From: Sinorhizobium sp. A49
GTDB taxonomy: Bacteria; Pseudomonadota; Alphaproteobacteria; Rhizobiales; Rhizobiaceae
Direction of reading: 5' to 3'
NCBI RefSeq assembly: GCF_002002725.1
Contig: NZ_MUNW01000050.1
Coordinates: 1 to 64,000, forward strand
Length of the DNA stretch: 64,000 bases
Part shown: positions 33,451 through 42,241 of the stretch, one piece after another
How the letters are laid out: the number at the start of each line of letters is the position of its first letter
How positions within the stretch are numbered: the first letter of the stretch is position 1
Notes under the pieces: generated by a model
Databases searched by the model: none
Seen by the model: only the letters and a program-made list of their open reading frames with translations
What the model was told of the DNA's origin: nothing
Translations under genes and position numbers: made by a program

Positions 33451-34722
33451 ATGGACAAGCACGTTTTCGAGGCGCTGAGCGCAGAAACGCTGCCATCAAG
33501 ACTGAGCGGCAACACGGCCCTTTGCGACAGGATCGGCAACAACCACGGTCGCTGGCAGGTCAAGGAGGTCGGCGACGGCAACCTCAACCTCGTCTTCATC
33601 GTCACGGGCGAGAAGGGAGCTGCCATCGTCAAGCAGGCACTTCCCTATGTCCGGCTCGTCGGCGAGCGTTGGCCTTTGCCTTTGAAGCGATCGTTCTTCG
33701 AATACCACGCCCTCATCCGCCAGGCCGCACGCGACCCGGGCATGGTGCCAGACATCCTGTTCTTCGACGCCGAGCAGGCGATGATCATCATGGAATACCT
33801 GACGCCGCACGTGATCCTGCGGCGCGCGCTGATCGCTGGGCGCATGCTGCCGAAGATCGGCCGCGATCTCGGGCTTTTCGCAGCGCGCACGCTCTTCCGC
33901 GGCTCGGACCTTTCGATGCCGACGCGCGACAAGAAGGCCGATCTCGCGCTCTTCGCCGACAATGTCGAACTCTGCGACATCACCGAAAACCTGGTTTTCT
34001 CCGATCCCTACTTCGAGGCGGAGATGAACCGGCACACGAGCCCGCACCTCGACAGCCTGGTCGAAGAGTTGCGCCGCGACCGTGACCTGAAGGTGGAAGC
34101 CCAGCGACTGAAACACATCTTCTCCGCCAAGGCCGAAACCCTTTGCCACGGCGATCTACATACCGGTTCGGTCATGGTCACCGACGACGAGACGCGCGTC
34201 ATCGATCCTGAATTCGCCTTCTACGGACCGATCAGCTTCGATGTCGGCATGCTCTTGGCGAACTTCTGGATGAGCTACTTCTCTCAAAGTGGCCACGAGG
34301 CGGCCGCCGGCGAACGCGACCAGATGCGCGCCTACCTTCTGGATACGACAGAGACGATCTGGGAAACCTTTTGCGACGAGTTTTCCGCGCTCTGGCGAGC
34401 CGAGCGCAAGGGCATCCTCTACCAGGCGAGCCTTTTCGAAGATCGCAACGACCCGTTCGGCTCGGAACAGGCACTGACCATCGTTCTTGATGAGATCTAT
34501 CGCGAGATGCTCGGCTTTGCCGGGGTCGAGATCCTCAGGCGCATCCTCGGCCTTGCCCACAATGCCGATTTCGAAACCATCGACGACCTCAGCCGCCGCG
34601 CCCAATGCGAAAGCAAGGCGCTGAAGCTCGGGCGTCATCTCGCCGTCAACCGGGATCGCATTGCGAGCCTCAGGGACATTCGCGCCACCGCGCAACGGCT
34701 TCAGCAGGAGACACTTTCGTGA
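33451..34722 (+). CDS. mtnK: MtnK, S-methyl-5-thioribose kinase
   Basis: This 423-residue kinase of the aminoglycoside-phosphotransferase fold phosphorylates 5-methylthioribose at C1. Features are [17 protein letters not shown] near the N-terminus, [30 protein letters not shown], the catalytic loop [13 protein letters not shown] and the metal site [17 protein letters not shown]. All are typical of MtnK. A strong AAGGAGGAG precedes the ATG. It is the first gene of a tightly packed five-gene operon and its stop overlaps the mtnA start. Use of a kinase rather than MTA phosphorylase implies the substrate enters as a free sugar. Confidence 0.95.
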   Translation: MDKHVFEALSAETLPSRLSGNTALCDRIGNNHGRWQVKEVGDGNLNLVFIVTGEKGAAIVKQALPYVRLVGERWPLPLKRSFFEYHALIRQAARDPGMVPDILFFDAEQAMIIMEYLTPHVILRRALIAGRMLPKIGRDLGLFAARTLFRGSDLSMPTRDKKADLALFADNVELCDITENLVFSDPYFEAEMNRHTSPHLDSLVEELRRDRDLKVEAQRLKHIFSAKAETLCHGDLHTGSVMVTDDETRVIDPEFAFYGPISFDVGMLLANFWMSYFSQSGHEAAAGERDQMRAYLLDTTETIWETFCDEFSALWRAERKGILYQASLFEDRNDPFGSEQALTIVLDEIYREMLGFAGVEILRRILGLAHNADFETIDDLSRRAQCESKALKLGRHLAVNRDRIASLRDIRATAQRLQQETLS

Positions 34723-35813
34723 AAGTCGGAGAAAAGCACTACCATACGATCTGGCTCAACGCCGACGGCCGCTCGGTCGACATCATCGACCAGCGCTGGC
34801 TGCCGCACGAGTTCCGAATCGTCACGCTGAAGACGGTTGCGGACGTTGCGGTCGCCATCCGCGACATGTGGGTTCGCGGCGCGCCGCTGATCGGCGTCAC
34901 CGCCGCCTACGGCATCGCGATCGCCATGGCGGACGATCCGTCCGACCGCCATCTCGACGCGGTCTGGGAGGAGCTCAACGAGACGCGACCGACCGCGATC
35001 AACCTGCGCTGGGCGCTCGACGCCATGCGGCAGTTCCTGCGGCCGCTTTCGGTCGAAGACCGCGCCGAGGCAGCCTACCGGCGCGCTGGCGAAATCGCCG
35101 AGGAGGACGTCGAGCTCAACCGGGCGATCGGGGCAAACGGCCTGAAGATCATCCGCGAGATCGCGGCGACCAAAATGCCCGGCGAGCCGGTCAACATCCT
35201 GACCCACTGCAACGCCGGCTGGCTCGCTACCGTCGACTATGGAACGGCGACGGCACCGATCTACATGGCGACCGAGGCCGGCATTCCCGTGCATGTCTAT
35301 GTCGACGAAACCCGGCCGCGCAACCAGGGTGCACAGCTGACGGCCTGGGAGCTGAACGGCCACGGGGTGCCGCACACGCTGATCGTCGACAATGCCGGCG
35401 GCCATCTGATGCAGCACGGCGCCGTCGACATGGTGATCGTCGGCACCGACCGCACGACGGCCAATGGCGATGTCTGCAACAAGATCGGCACCTATCTGAA
35501 GGCGCTTGCCGCCAGCGACAACAACGTTCCCTTCTATGTCGCACTGCCCTCGCCGACCATCGACTGGACGGTCAAGGATGGTGTGAAGGAAATCCCGATC
35601 GAGGAGCGGACCGGCGACGAGGTGAGTTTCGTGCAAGGGCGCGGCCCCGATGGCTCTATCATCTCTGTTCGCGTCTCGCCCGAAGGCAGTCCTTCGGCAA
35701 ACCCGGCCTTCGACGTGACGCCTGCCCGGCTGATCACCGGCCTCATCACCGAGCGCGGCGTCGCCACGGCTTCGCCGCAGGGCCTCAAAGCGCTGTTTCC
35801 GGAAAGGAGCTAA
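34719..35813 (+). CDS. mtnA: MtnA, methylthioribose-1-phosphate isomerase
   Basis: This 364-residue enzyme converts methylthioribose-1-phosphate to methylthioribulose-1-phosphate. It is of the eIF2B-related family: [45 protein letters not shown] with the catalytic cysteine, [20 protein letters not shown], and [25 protein letters not shown] with the catalytic aspartate. The start is a GTG whose GTGA overlaps the mtnK stop, so translation is coupled. The next gene starts 3 bases after its stop. Confidence 0.95.
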   Translation: MKVGEKHYHTIWLNADGRSVDIIDQRWLPHEFRIVTLKTVADVAVAIRDMWVRGAPLIGVTAAYGIAIAMADDPSDRHLDAVWEELNETRPTAINLRWALDAMRQFLRPLSVEDRAEAAYRRAGEIAEEDVELNRAIGANGLKIIREIAATKMPGEPVNILTHCNAGWLATVDYGTATAPIYMATEAGIPVHVYVDETRPRNQGAQLTAWELNGHGVPHTLIVDNAGGHLMQHGAVDMVIVGTDRTTANGDVCNKIGTYLKALAASDNNVPFYVALPSPTIDWTVKDGVKEIPIEERTGDEVSFVQGRGPDGSIISVRVSPEGSPSANPAFDVTPARLITGLITERGVATASPQGLKALFPERS

Positions 35814-35816
35814 CCG

Positions 35817-36752
35817 GTGAGCCTCACGAACCAGAAGACCACCGAAGAGATTGCGCTCGGCATTCGCCGCCGCGTCTTCTTCCACACCATGAAGAACAAT
35901 GGCGGCTATCTGAGCCAGGCCTGCTCCGCCGCCGAAAGCCTTGCCTTGCTCTACAACGAGTTCCTCGAGCTTGGCGAGCCGACCTTGCCGAAGGTGCCGT
36001 TGCCGTTTCGCGGCGTGCCCTCCGCCGATAACCCCGACGCCTTTACCGGCGCCGGCTACCACGGCCCGGCGGCACCCGAGTACGATCGCTTCATCATCTC
36101 GCCGGCACATTATGCGCTGGTGATCTACTGCGCACTGATCGAGGTCGGGCGCATGGATGAGCATGCGCTCGACCATTTCAACAAGGACGGAAGCTCGGTC
36201 GAGATGATCGGCGCCGAGCACAGCCCAGGCATGGAAGTAACGACCGGCTCGCTGGCGCAAGGCCTTTCCATGGCCGCGGGCGTCGCTTTTGCGCGAAAGA
36301 AGTGCAACGAGCCGGGCAAGGTCTGGGTCTACATGTCCGACGGCGAATTCCAGGAGGGGCAGACCTGGGAGTGCCTCGCCGCCATGGCCCACCACGGCAT
36401 CGACAACGTCCGCGTCATCGTCGACGTCAACCGCCAGCAATGCGACGGCGCCATGTCCTCGGTTCTCGATCTCGGCGATCTTGCCGGCCGGGTTGCCGCT
36501 TTCGGCGCCACCTGCCGCTCGATCGACGGCCACGATTTGCAAGCCATGCGCGATGCAGCCGACAGCGCCGAGCCGGGCAAGCCGCTGGTCATCCTCGCCA
36601 ATACCTCGCCGTTCCAGGGCATGAACTTCCTCAAGAAGCGCTTCCCGCGCCTTCACTATGTGCGCTTCAAGAGCGCCGAGGAGCGGCTTGAGATGCAGGC
36701 GGCACTGGCTGTCGAACTGGGCGTGAGCCCAAACGAAATGGAAGGGGCCTGA
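35817..36752 (+). CDS. Transketolase N-terminal (thiamine diphosphate-binding) subunit
   Basis: This 311-residue protein corresponds to the pyrophosphate-binding half of a split transketolase. Visible are GGYLSQACSAAESLALLYNEFLE, ISPAHYALVIYCALIE, the GAEHSPGMEVTTGSLAQGLSMAAGVAFA block and the thiamine-diphosphate motif SDGEFQEGQTWE ending in VNRQQCDG. The start appears to be GTG at 35817, 3 bases after mtnA. It must pair with the next gene. Split transketolases are known in sugar catabolism such as apulose phosphate cleavage. Its presence inside an mtn operon is unusual. Confidence 0.9.
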   Translation: MSLTNQKTTEEIALGIRRRVFFHTMKNNGGYLSQACSAAESLALLYNEFLELGEPTLPKVPLPFRGVPSADNPDAFTGAGYHGPAAPEYDRFIISPAHYALVIYCALIEVGRMDEHALDHFNKDGSSVEMIGAEHSPGMEVTTGSLAQGLSMAAGVAFARKKCNEPGKVWVYMSDGEFQEGQTWECLAAMAHHGIDNVRVIVDVNRQQCDGAMSSVLDLGDLAGRVAAFGATCRSIDGHDLQAMRDAADSAEPGKPLVILANTSPFQGMNFLKKRFPRLHYVRFKSAEERLEMQAALAVELGVSPNEMEGA

Positions 36753-36754
36753 CC

Positions 36755-37756
36755 ATGGTCGAAATTGTCAACCGCCCTTATGCGCGAGCATTCGAGGATT
36801 TTGCGACAGTGCGCCCGGAAGTGCTTTGCCTTTCCGCCGACCTCACCTCATCCTGCGAGGTCGATGGTTTTCGCGACCGGCATCCGGAGCAGTTCCTGTC
36901 GCTGGGCATGGCCGAGCAGAACATGCTCTCCTTCGCCGGCGGGCTGGCCATGCAGGGCTACCGGCCGTTCATCCACACCTTCTCGGTCTTCCTCTATCGG
37001 CGTCCCTACGATCAGCTGATCAATTCGATCGCCTACTCCAATCGCAAGGTGCGTCTGATGGGCTTCCTGCCCGGCATCACAACACCCGGTGGCATCACCC
37101 ACCAGGCGATCGAGGACATTGCAGTCCTGCGCGCCGTGCCGAACATGACGATCCTGGAAACCGGCGACGCGACCGAGGTCGAAACGGTGCTCGAGGTGGC
37201 CGACGCGATCGACGGGCCGGTCTATGTCCGCATCCTTCGCGGTGAAGTCCCCCGGCTCTTTTCGACGCCATTCGCGTTCAACAAGCTACGCACGCTATCG
37301 GAGGGCGACGACATCCTCGTCGTCAGCTCCGGCGTCTGCACCGAGGAAGCCTTGCGCGCCACAAAGCCGATCGAAGCGCGCGGCATCGGGCTTCATCATC
37401 TGCACGCCTCGACGCTGAAGCCGTTTGACCGCGACGGGCTCATCAAGGCCGCGCGCGGCAAGAAGGGCATCGTCACGCTCGAAAACCACACCATCGTCGG
37501 TGGACTTGGTTCGATTGTTGCCGAGATCGTTGCCGAAGAGGGTCTTGGCGTCCGCCTCAAGCGTCTCGGCCTGAAGGACACCTTTGCCCATGGCGCCTCG
37601 AAGCCTTACCTGATGAAGAAGTATGGCCTCGATGCCGGCGCGTTGGTGGTGGCGATCGAGGAGCTGACCGGCAGGTCGCTCGAAATCGGTGAAGACGAAC
37701 TGACCGAAGTTCGCCTCGATCATGTGCACTCCGCGCAGAAGGCGGAGGCGCTCTGA
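36755..37756 (+). CDS. Transketolase C-terminal (pyrimidine-binding) subunit
   Basis: This 333-residue protein supplies the Pyr and C-terminal domains of the split transketolase: VLCLSADLTSSCEVDGF, FLSLGMAEQNMLSFAGGLAMQGYRPFIHTFSVFLYRRPYDQLINSIAY with the catalytic glutamate in MAEQNM, and LPGITTPGGITHQAIEDIAVLRAVPNM. Start and stop are nearly fused to the neighbours: 2 bases after the N-terminal subunit, and TGATG with the next gene. The acceptor and donor sugars are unknown. Confidence 0.9.
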   Translation: MVEIVNRPYARAFEDFATVRPEVLCLSADLTSSCEVDGFRDRHPEQFLSLGMAEQNMLSFAGGLAMQGYRPFIHTFSVFLYRRPYDQLINSIAYSNRKVRLMGFLPGITTPGGITHQAIEDIAVLRAVPNMTILETGDATEVETVLEVADAIDGPVYVRILRGEVPRLFSTPFAFNKLRTLSEGDDILVVSSGVCTEEALRATKPIEARGIGLHHLHASTLKPFDRDGLIKAARGKKGIVTLENHTIVGGLGSIVAEIVAEEGLGVRLKRLGLKDTFAHGASKPYLMKKYGLDAGALVVAIEELTGRSLEIGEDELTEVRLDHVHSAQKAEAL

Positions 37757-38874
37757 TGGCTCCGCGGTTCACCGTCAGCTACTACGTCAGGGCCGCGGAC
37801 GAGGCCGAGGCGCGCGCTCGGGCGCTGGATATCGCCCTGGAACAGACGGTCGAAATCCCGCGGGATGTCGTGCCCAAAGGCTATGTCGAGGACGAAATCC
37901 TCGGCAAGCTCGAAGCCCTCGACAAGGACCCGAACGGCCGTCCCGGTTATCTCGCCGATATCTCCTACAGCGAAGACGATGTCGGCGGCGACTTCCTCCA
38001 GTTCCTGAACATCGTCTTCGGCAACAGTTCGATCAAGCCGGGCCTGAAGGTCGAGGACATCGGACTGTCCAAGGGTATCCTCGCGCTTTGCCCAGGCCCA
38101 AGGCATGGCATTGCCGGCTTACGGCAAAGGGCCGGCATCGGCGCGCAACCGCTGTTGATGTCGGCCATCAAGCCGGTCGGCCTGTCTTCGGTCGAGCTTG
38201 CTCGGCGCGCCCATGATTTCGCGCTCGGCGGCATGCATTTCGTCAAGGACGACCATGGGCTGGTGGATCAGAGGACGTCGCCATTTGCCGAACGGCTGGC
38301 CGCCTGCGTTGATGCCGTCGGCGAAGCCAATGCCAAGAGCGGCGGGCGGGCGAGTTTCGTGCCAAATATCACTGCGTCGTCAAAAGAGCTGTTCGATCGG
38401 GCGAAGATGGCGGAAGAGGCCGGCGCCGGCGCGGTGATGATTTCTCCGGCCCTTGCCGGCTATGACGTCATTCACACGCTGGCGTCCGACCCGGATTTCA
38501 CGTTGCCGATCGTTTCGCACCCCGCATTTTCGGGCGCCAACGTCGTCTCGCCGGATACCGGCTTTTCGCATCGGTGCTTCTACGGCGCCTTGCAGCGCCT
38601 GATGGGCGCCGACGCAGCGATCTATCCGAATTTCGGCGGCCGCTTCGGCTTCACCCGCCAGGAGTGCCAGTCGATCGCCAAGGCCTGCGCCACCGATATG
38701 GGCGGCCCGAAGGCAATCGTACCAGCCCCCGGCGGCGGCATGAACCTTGGCCGCGTTCCAGAGATGCGCGAGGCCTACGGCAACGACGTCATGTACCTGA
38801 TCGGCGGCGCTTTGTTGCAGGACACGGATATTGTTTCGGCCAGCCGCCGGATCGTCGAAGCGGTTGCAGGCTAA
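37756..38874 (+). CDS. RuBisCO-like protein (form IV)
   Basis: This 372-residue protein has the RuBisCO large-subunit fold but an altered active site. The loop equivalent to KPKLGL reads IKPVGLS, keeping one lysine but losing the other. The metal-site motif KDDE reads VKDDHGL, so the third acid ligand is a histidine. The loop-6 region lacks the usual lysine signature. CO2 fixation is therefore excluded. Characterised RuBisCO-like proteins act as enolases or isomerases on methylthioribulose-1-phosphate or as decarboxylases in apionate pathways. Here the operon provides methylthioribulose-1-phosphate directly, so an isomerase/enolase role is likely. It is the last gene of the operon. Confidence 0.92.
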   Translation: MAPRFTVSYYVRAADEAEARARALDIALEQTVEIPRDVVPKGYVEDEILGKLEALDKDPNGRPGYLADISYSEDDVGGDFLQFLNIVFGNSSIKPGLKVEDIGLSKGILALCPGPRHGIAGLRQRAGIGAQPLLMSAIKPVGLSSVELARRAHDFALGGMHFVKDDHGLVDQRTSPFAERLAACVDAVGEANAKSGGRASFVPNITASSKELFDRAKMAEEAGAGAVMISPALAGYDVIHTLASDPDFTLPIVSHPAFSGANVVSPDTGFSHRCFYGALQRLMGADAAIYPNFGGRFGFTRQECQSIAKACATDMGGPKAIVPAPGGGMNLGRVPEMREAYGNDVMYLIGGALLQDTDIVSASRRIVEAVAG

Positions 38875-38914
38875 GCGCCCCGCCGTTCAGCAATGAGATA
38901 GCCTCCCAAGGCTC

Positions 38915-38940
38915 TGCCGGGCGCGCTGGTGCGCCCGGCA
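38915..38940. terminator. Hairpin between the RuBisCO-like gene and the convergent MFS gene
   Basis: TGCCGGGCGC and GCGCCCGGCA arms surround a 6-base loop. No U-tract follows, so termination is likely but not certain. Confidence 0.5.
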
Positions 38941-38987
38941 GGTTCGATCTACCTCCCCACCGGTACGCGGCGATAACGCCCGTCCAT

Positions 38988-40304
38988 TTATTTCGGCCCA
39001 GCGCAAGGCGCTGTTGCGGCTGCTTGCTCCTTCGCACCGACAACATCGCCGGCCACCGGCCGTGTCGTGTGCGCGGTTCGCCTGAGATCGAGCTGCTTCA
39101 AGCCCGGCAGAAACACGGCGAGCAGTGTCGTCGCAGCCAGGGCTGCGGCGCAACCAAAGAGCAGCCATTGCGCGCCAAAGATTTCGACCGCCCCGCCGGC
39201 AAGAATGATGGCCAGCGGGATCGCCGAAAGTTCCAGCGCATCCGCCGCCCCCAGCACCCGCCCGCGCAGCTTGACCGGCACACGGCGAAGCGCGGCGGTC
39301 GCGACGATCGGCCCGATCGGTCCCGTCGCAAAACCGGCCACGGCGCCGGCGGCGATCAGCACCGAAACCGGAGGTGCGAGCGCGAGGACGAGAATGGCGA
39401 GCGCCTCGACGGCGCAACCGAAGATCAGTATCCCGCGCCCGGAAAGCCGGTGTCCCCAGGCGGCATAGGCAAGGGTTCCGACGATGGCGCCGCCGCCGCT
39501 TGCCGACAGAAACAAGCCGAGGCTCATGGCGCCTTGCCCTGTTGTCTTGAAGAAGGCCGGCATGACGACCGCCTCCATCGCACCGAAGATGATGCCGAAC
39601 AGCGTCCCGAGCATGATCAGGCTGCGCAGCAGCGGATCGCCTAGCAGAAACCGGACGGCTTCCCATGCGCCAGCCAGACCGATCGCGACATCCTCGCCGC
39701 CCGCCGATTTCCGGCGCGTCGGCAGGGAGATGACGTCGAGCATCGCTGCGGCGAGCGAACATCCGGCGGTCAACCACAAGGTGTCCTCGACGCCAACAAG
39801 CGCGATCATCACGCCGGCAAGCGCCGGCCCGACGAGCACGCCGGCATTCTCGATCAGCTCATCCACGGCCTTGACCCGCTCCAGCCGGAACCCCGCAAGA
39901 CGCGCCAGTTCCGGATGGCGGCTTTCGGCAGCGATCGATGCCGGTCCGTCCATTGCCGCGCCGATCGCAATCAGGACGACGAGCGTGCCGATCCCGAGCA
40001 TATCGAGATGATAGAGAAACGGGACCGCTGCGACCGCAAGCGCGCTCGTCAAATCACCGGTGAATGCGATCCAGCGCGGGCCGAAGCGATCGACAAGGCC
40101 GCCACCGAACAGCGAGCCGGCAATCATCGGCAAGACGCCTGCGGCAGCCGCAATGCCGGTCCACAAAGGGCTTCCGGTCAACGTCAGCACGAACCACGGC
40201 AAAGCCACCATGGCGACGGCATTTCCGAGCGTCGAGAATGCGCCAGCCATGACGCTGCCCAGCACCGGCAGTCGCCGCCTTACGCGAATAGAATGGGGTT
40301 TCAT
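38988..40304 (-). CDS. MFS-family transporter, probable exporter
   Basis: This 438-residue protein has about 12 transmembrane segments and MFS features: MAGAFSTLGNAVAMVALPWFVLTLTGSPLWTGIAAAAGVLPMIAGSLFGGGLVDRFGPR near the N-terminus and a long central cytoplasmic loop. It resembles the enterobactin-exporter-like MFS_3 group, often involved in efflux. The start is uncertain: ATGs at 40304 and 40322 both lack a clear ribosome binding site. It faces the mtn operon across a hairpin and is not obviously connected with it. Confidence 0.87.
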   Translation of the reverse strand: MKPHSIRVRRRLPVLGSVMAGAFSTLGNAVAMVALPWFVLTLTGSPLWTGIAAAAGVLPMIAGSLFGGGLVDRFGPRWIAFTGDLTSALAVAAVPFLYHLDMLGIGTLVVLIAIGAAMDGPASIAAESRHPELARLAGFRLERVKAVDELIENAGVLVGPALAGVMIALVGVEDTLWLTAGCSLAAAMLDVISLPTRRKSAGGEDVAIGLAGAWEAVRFLLGDPLLRSLIMLGTLFGIIFGAMEAVVMPAFFKTTGQGAMSLGLFLSASGGGAIVGTLAYAAWGHRLSGRGILIFGCAVEALAILVLALAPPVSVLIAAGAVAGFATGPIGPIVATAALRRVPVKLRGRVLGAADALELSAIPLAIILAGGAVEIFGAQWLLFGCAAALAATTLLAVFLPGLKQLDLRRTAHTTRPVAGDVVGAKEQAAATAPCAGPK

Positions 40305-40769
40305 GCGCGGGCCATCGGGCATAAATGGCGCTGGGATTGCCTGACGGAGGCGAGCATCGGAACACAGTTGGTGCTGGAGGACTGGGCAAGGCTGCACGCA
40401 GCCGGGTGAGATCGAAGCATCGGATTTAATTAACCGATTACTTGATCTATTATTCGCATGCGCTATTTCCGACGTCAAGCGGGCGCGCCGCCACGCTCGA
40501 ACCAAGCCGATCCGCGCCGGCATGGGCCGACCAGATTGCGGAACCTATGCCCGTGCTTGAACAGGAAACAACCGAGTTCCGGCGGAGAACCTGCCTGAGC
40601 GGCGATATGCTCCGCGGCGGTCCCCTTGTCGCGGGATAATGTTGCGGGCGCTTTGCGCCAGCTGGCGGCGCGAAATAAAGCCGTCTTCGCGACCTTCGAA
40701 GACGGCTCCTATGTGGAACTGGACCACCGGACGCTCCTGCGCCTGGGAAAATCGGCAGACTTCAGATCG

Positions 40770-40955
40770 TCAGTCGGTGTCGCGATCGAACTGATTGACG
40801 ATGCGCATCGTCGCCGCTCTCTGAGCGTGGCGCACGTCGGCATCGCGCTTGCTTTTCAGCATCAGGTGGGCGGCACGGACAGCCGGAAGGGCCACCGGCT
40901 TGTAACCTGGAACGGGGATGGGGCGCGCGGCTTCTGTCAGTTTAGGCTTACGCAT
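40770..40955 (-). CDS. Small basic hypothetical protein (61 residues)
   Basis: GAGGAG lies 7 bases ahead of an ATG that opens a 61-residue frame beginning MRKPKLTEAARPIPVPGYKP and ending NQFDRDTD. The protein is basic and soluble, with a predicted helix (HLMLKSKRDADVRHAQRAATMRI). I recognise no family. The ribosome binding site is the main support; isolation from other genes lowers confidence. Confidence 0.45.
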   Translation of the reverse strand: MRKPKLTEAARPIPVPGYKPVALPAVRAAHLMLKSKRDADVRHAQRAATMRIVNQFDRDTD

Positions 40956-41253
40956 ATGTTCACTCCTCATTCGAACACTGGCCAGGTTGCGGCTCGACAG
41001 GAATGGTCGAGGACCGGGCAAGAAGGCAGCGTGCCTGCCAATGGAGGCAAGCGTTTGATCGGCCGTTTCAAGATTTATTGCGGACTGAAATGACGACACG
41101 GCTCGATTGCATCAGCCAATCCGCCGCGAAAGTCTTCGGAAGGAGCGGATCAACCGAAGCGTTCGTGTCGGCCACTGGCGGGCGCATAGCCCAAGGATAC
41201 CTCCTAGGACGGCCAAGCCGGCGGCACCTTGACGTGGGTGCTCGCGCTCAGTA

Positions 41254-41288
41254 GGTTCAATATACGGTGTATGTTCAATATATTGAAC
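41254..41288. promoter_or_regulatory. IclR operator: palindrome plus direct repeat
   Basis: GTTCAATATATTGAAC (41273-41288) is a perfect 16-base palindrome ending 12 bases before the IclR ATG. Its half GTTCAATATA is repeated at 41254, 19 bases upstream. This arrangement is typical for autoregulation by an IclR-family protein and would block or position transcription of the operon. Confidence 0.7.
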
Positions 41289-41300
41289 AAAAGGATCGCG

Positions 41301-42062
41301 ATGAGCGGCCGAGGCGCGGAAAGAATTTTAGACCTGGTCGAGTGGTTGGCATCGCGCAGCGAAGCCGTCTCGCTTGTCGAGGTCGTGCAAGCGCTGAGCC
41401 TGCCGAAAAGCAGCACGCTGCTACTGCTGCGCACGTTGGTTGAAGCCCGTTACGTCACCCGCCAGGCCGACGGACGCTATCTGCTGATCCGGCTGCCCGG
41501 CGAGCCGTCGGAAGCAAATAGCGGCTGGGGCACGATCCTGAGAGTAGCGGAATCGATCCTGCGCGAAACGGTGGCTGCAATCGAGGAGACAGGTTTTATC
41601 GCCGTGCTGACGGATGACCGGCAGGTTCGCTATCTCAACAAGATCCTGCCGATGCGGGAGATCCGCTATGACCGCGACATCGCAACGCAGCGTGTCGCCC
41701 ACTATGTGGCAAGCGGGCTGATGCTGCTGTCCGGCCTGACGGATGAGGATCTCGAAGCCTATCTCCGCCTCTCCGTCTCCGAAGAGGACGACCCGGGAGC
41801 CATCTCCGCGCGCGTGAGCGCCGCGCGCCGGGAAGGCTATGTCGCCAATCTCTATGGCCGGGTCGAGGGAGCGGCGGGGGTCGCAGCGCCAATCCGCGAC
41901 CCCGCGGGTCGCATCGTCGCCGTCGTCAACGTGTCCGGCCCGCGCGAACGGATCGCCAACAACCTCGGTCGCGTCACCGAGGCGACGGTCGAGGCAGGGC
42001 GCCGCGCAAGCGAGGCGCTTTCGCGGCGGATGTTCAAGAGCGGGACCCCAGCGAGGAATTGA
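41301..42062 (+). CDS. IclR-family transcriptional regulator
   Basis: This 253-residue regulator has an N-terminal winged helix (RILDLVEWLASRSEAVSLVEVVQALSLPKSSTLLLLRTLVEARYV) and a C-terminal effector domain (GFIAVLTDDRQVRYLNKI; REGYVANLYGRVEGAAGVAAPIRDPAGRIVAVVNVSGP). The ATG at 41301 has AAGGA upstream. Its stop overlaps the start of a 59-codon frame, which in turn overlaps the CitE-like gene, so the three read as one transcript. Confidence 0.92.
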   Translation: MSGRGAERILDLVEWLASRSEAVSLVEVVQALSLPKSSTLLLLRTLVEARYVTRQADGRYLLIRLPGEPSEANSGWGTILRVAESILRETVAAIEETGFIAVLTDDRQVRYLNKILPMREIRYDRDIATQRVAHYVASGLMLLSGLTDEDLEAYLRLSVSEEDDPGAISARVSAARREGYVANLYGRVEGAAGVAAPIRDPAGRIVAVVNVSGPRERIANNLGRVTEATVEAGRRASEALSRRMFKSGTPARN

Positions 42063-42241
42063 TGTCCTATTTGCCAAAAGCTTCCGTCGACTTTGCCTGC
42101 CGCATCGGCGTGAATGTCGGTCGCGCCGAACCCCAGACGCGACCATCGCTTTCGCTTGCACAGAGCACCCGTGGCATACTCGGCGCCGCCGATCTGTCGG
42201 CCGACGAACGCGGCGTGGCCATGGGAGGCCGGTCCGAATGA
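42062..42241 (+). CDS. Short frame bridging IclR and CitE-like genes, possible remnant
   Basis: A 59-codon frame starts in a TGATG overlap with the IclR stop and ends in an ATGA overlap with the CitE-like start. Both junctions are typical of coupled genes. The protein (starting MSYLPKASVDFACRIGVNVGR) has no recognisable domain. It could be a small coupled gene, a translation bridge, or the shortened remains of a larger gene. Confidence 0.4.
   Translation: MSYLPKASVDFACRIGVNVGRAEPQTRPSLSLAQSTRGILGAADLSADERGVAMGGRSE

Larger units (their letters stand above)
40305..41300. other. Long gene-poor stretch between the MFS gene and the IclR gene
   Basis: Nearly 1 kb with little convincing coding sequence. 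Only the 61-codon minus-strand frame at 40770-40955 has a good ribosome binding site. A plus-strand frame of 155 codons (40626-41093) looks spurious. The right end carries the IclR operator. The AT content is higher near 40420-40470 and 41250-41300. Confidence 0.5.

Noticed and set aside
34701-36656. 651-codon open frame on the minus strand across mtnA and the transketolase N-half
   Set aside because: Antisense shadow of two well-recognised genes with overlapping, coupled starts; no domain seen.
37756-38874. True RuBisCO large subunit and CO2 fixation
   Set aside because: Key lysine and acid residues are changed and no small subunit or phosphoribulokinase is present.
40626-41093. 155-codon plus-strand frame upstream of the IclR gene
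   Set aside because: No ribosome binding site or domain, and it covers the better-supported small minus-strand gene.
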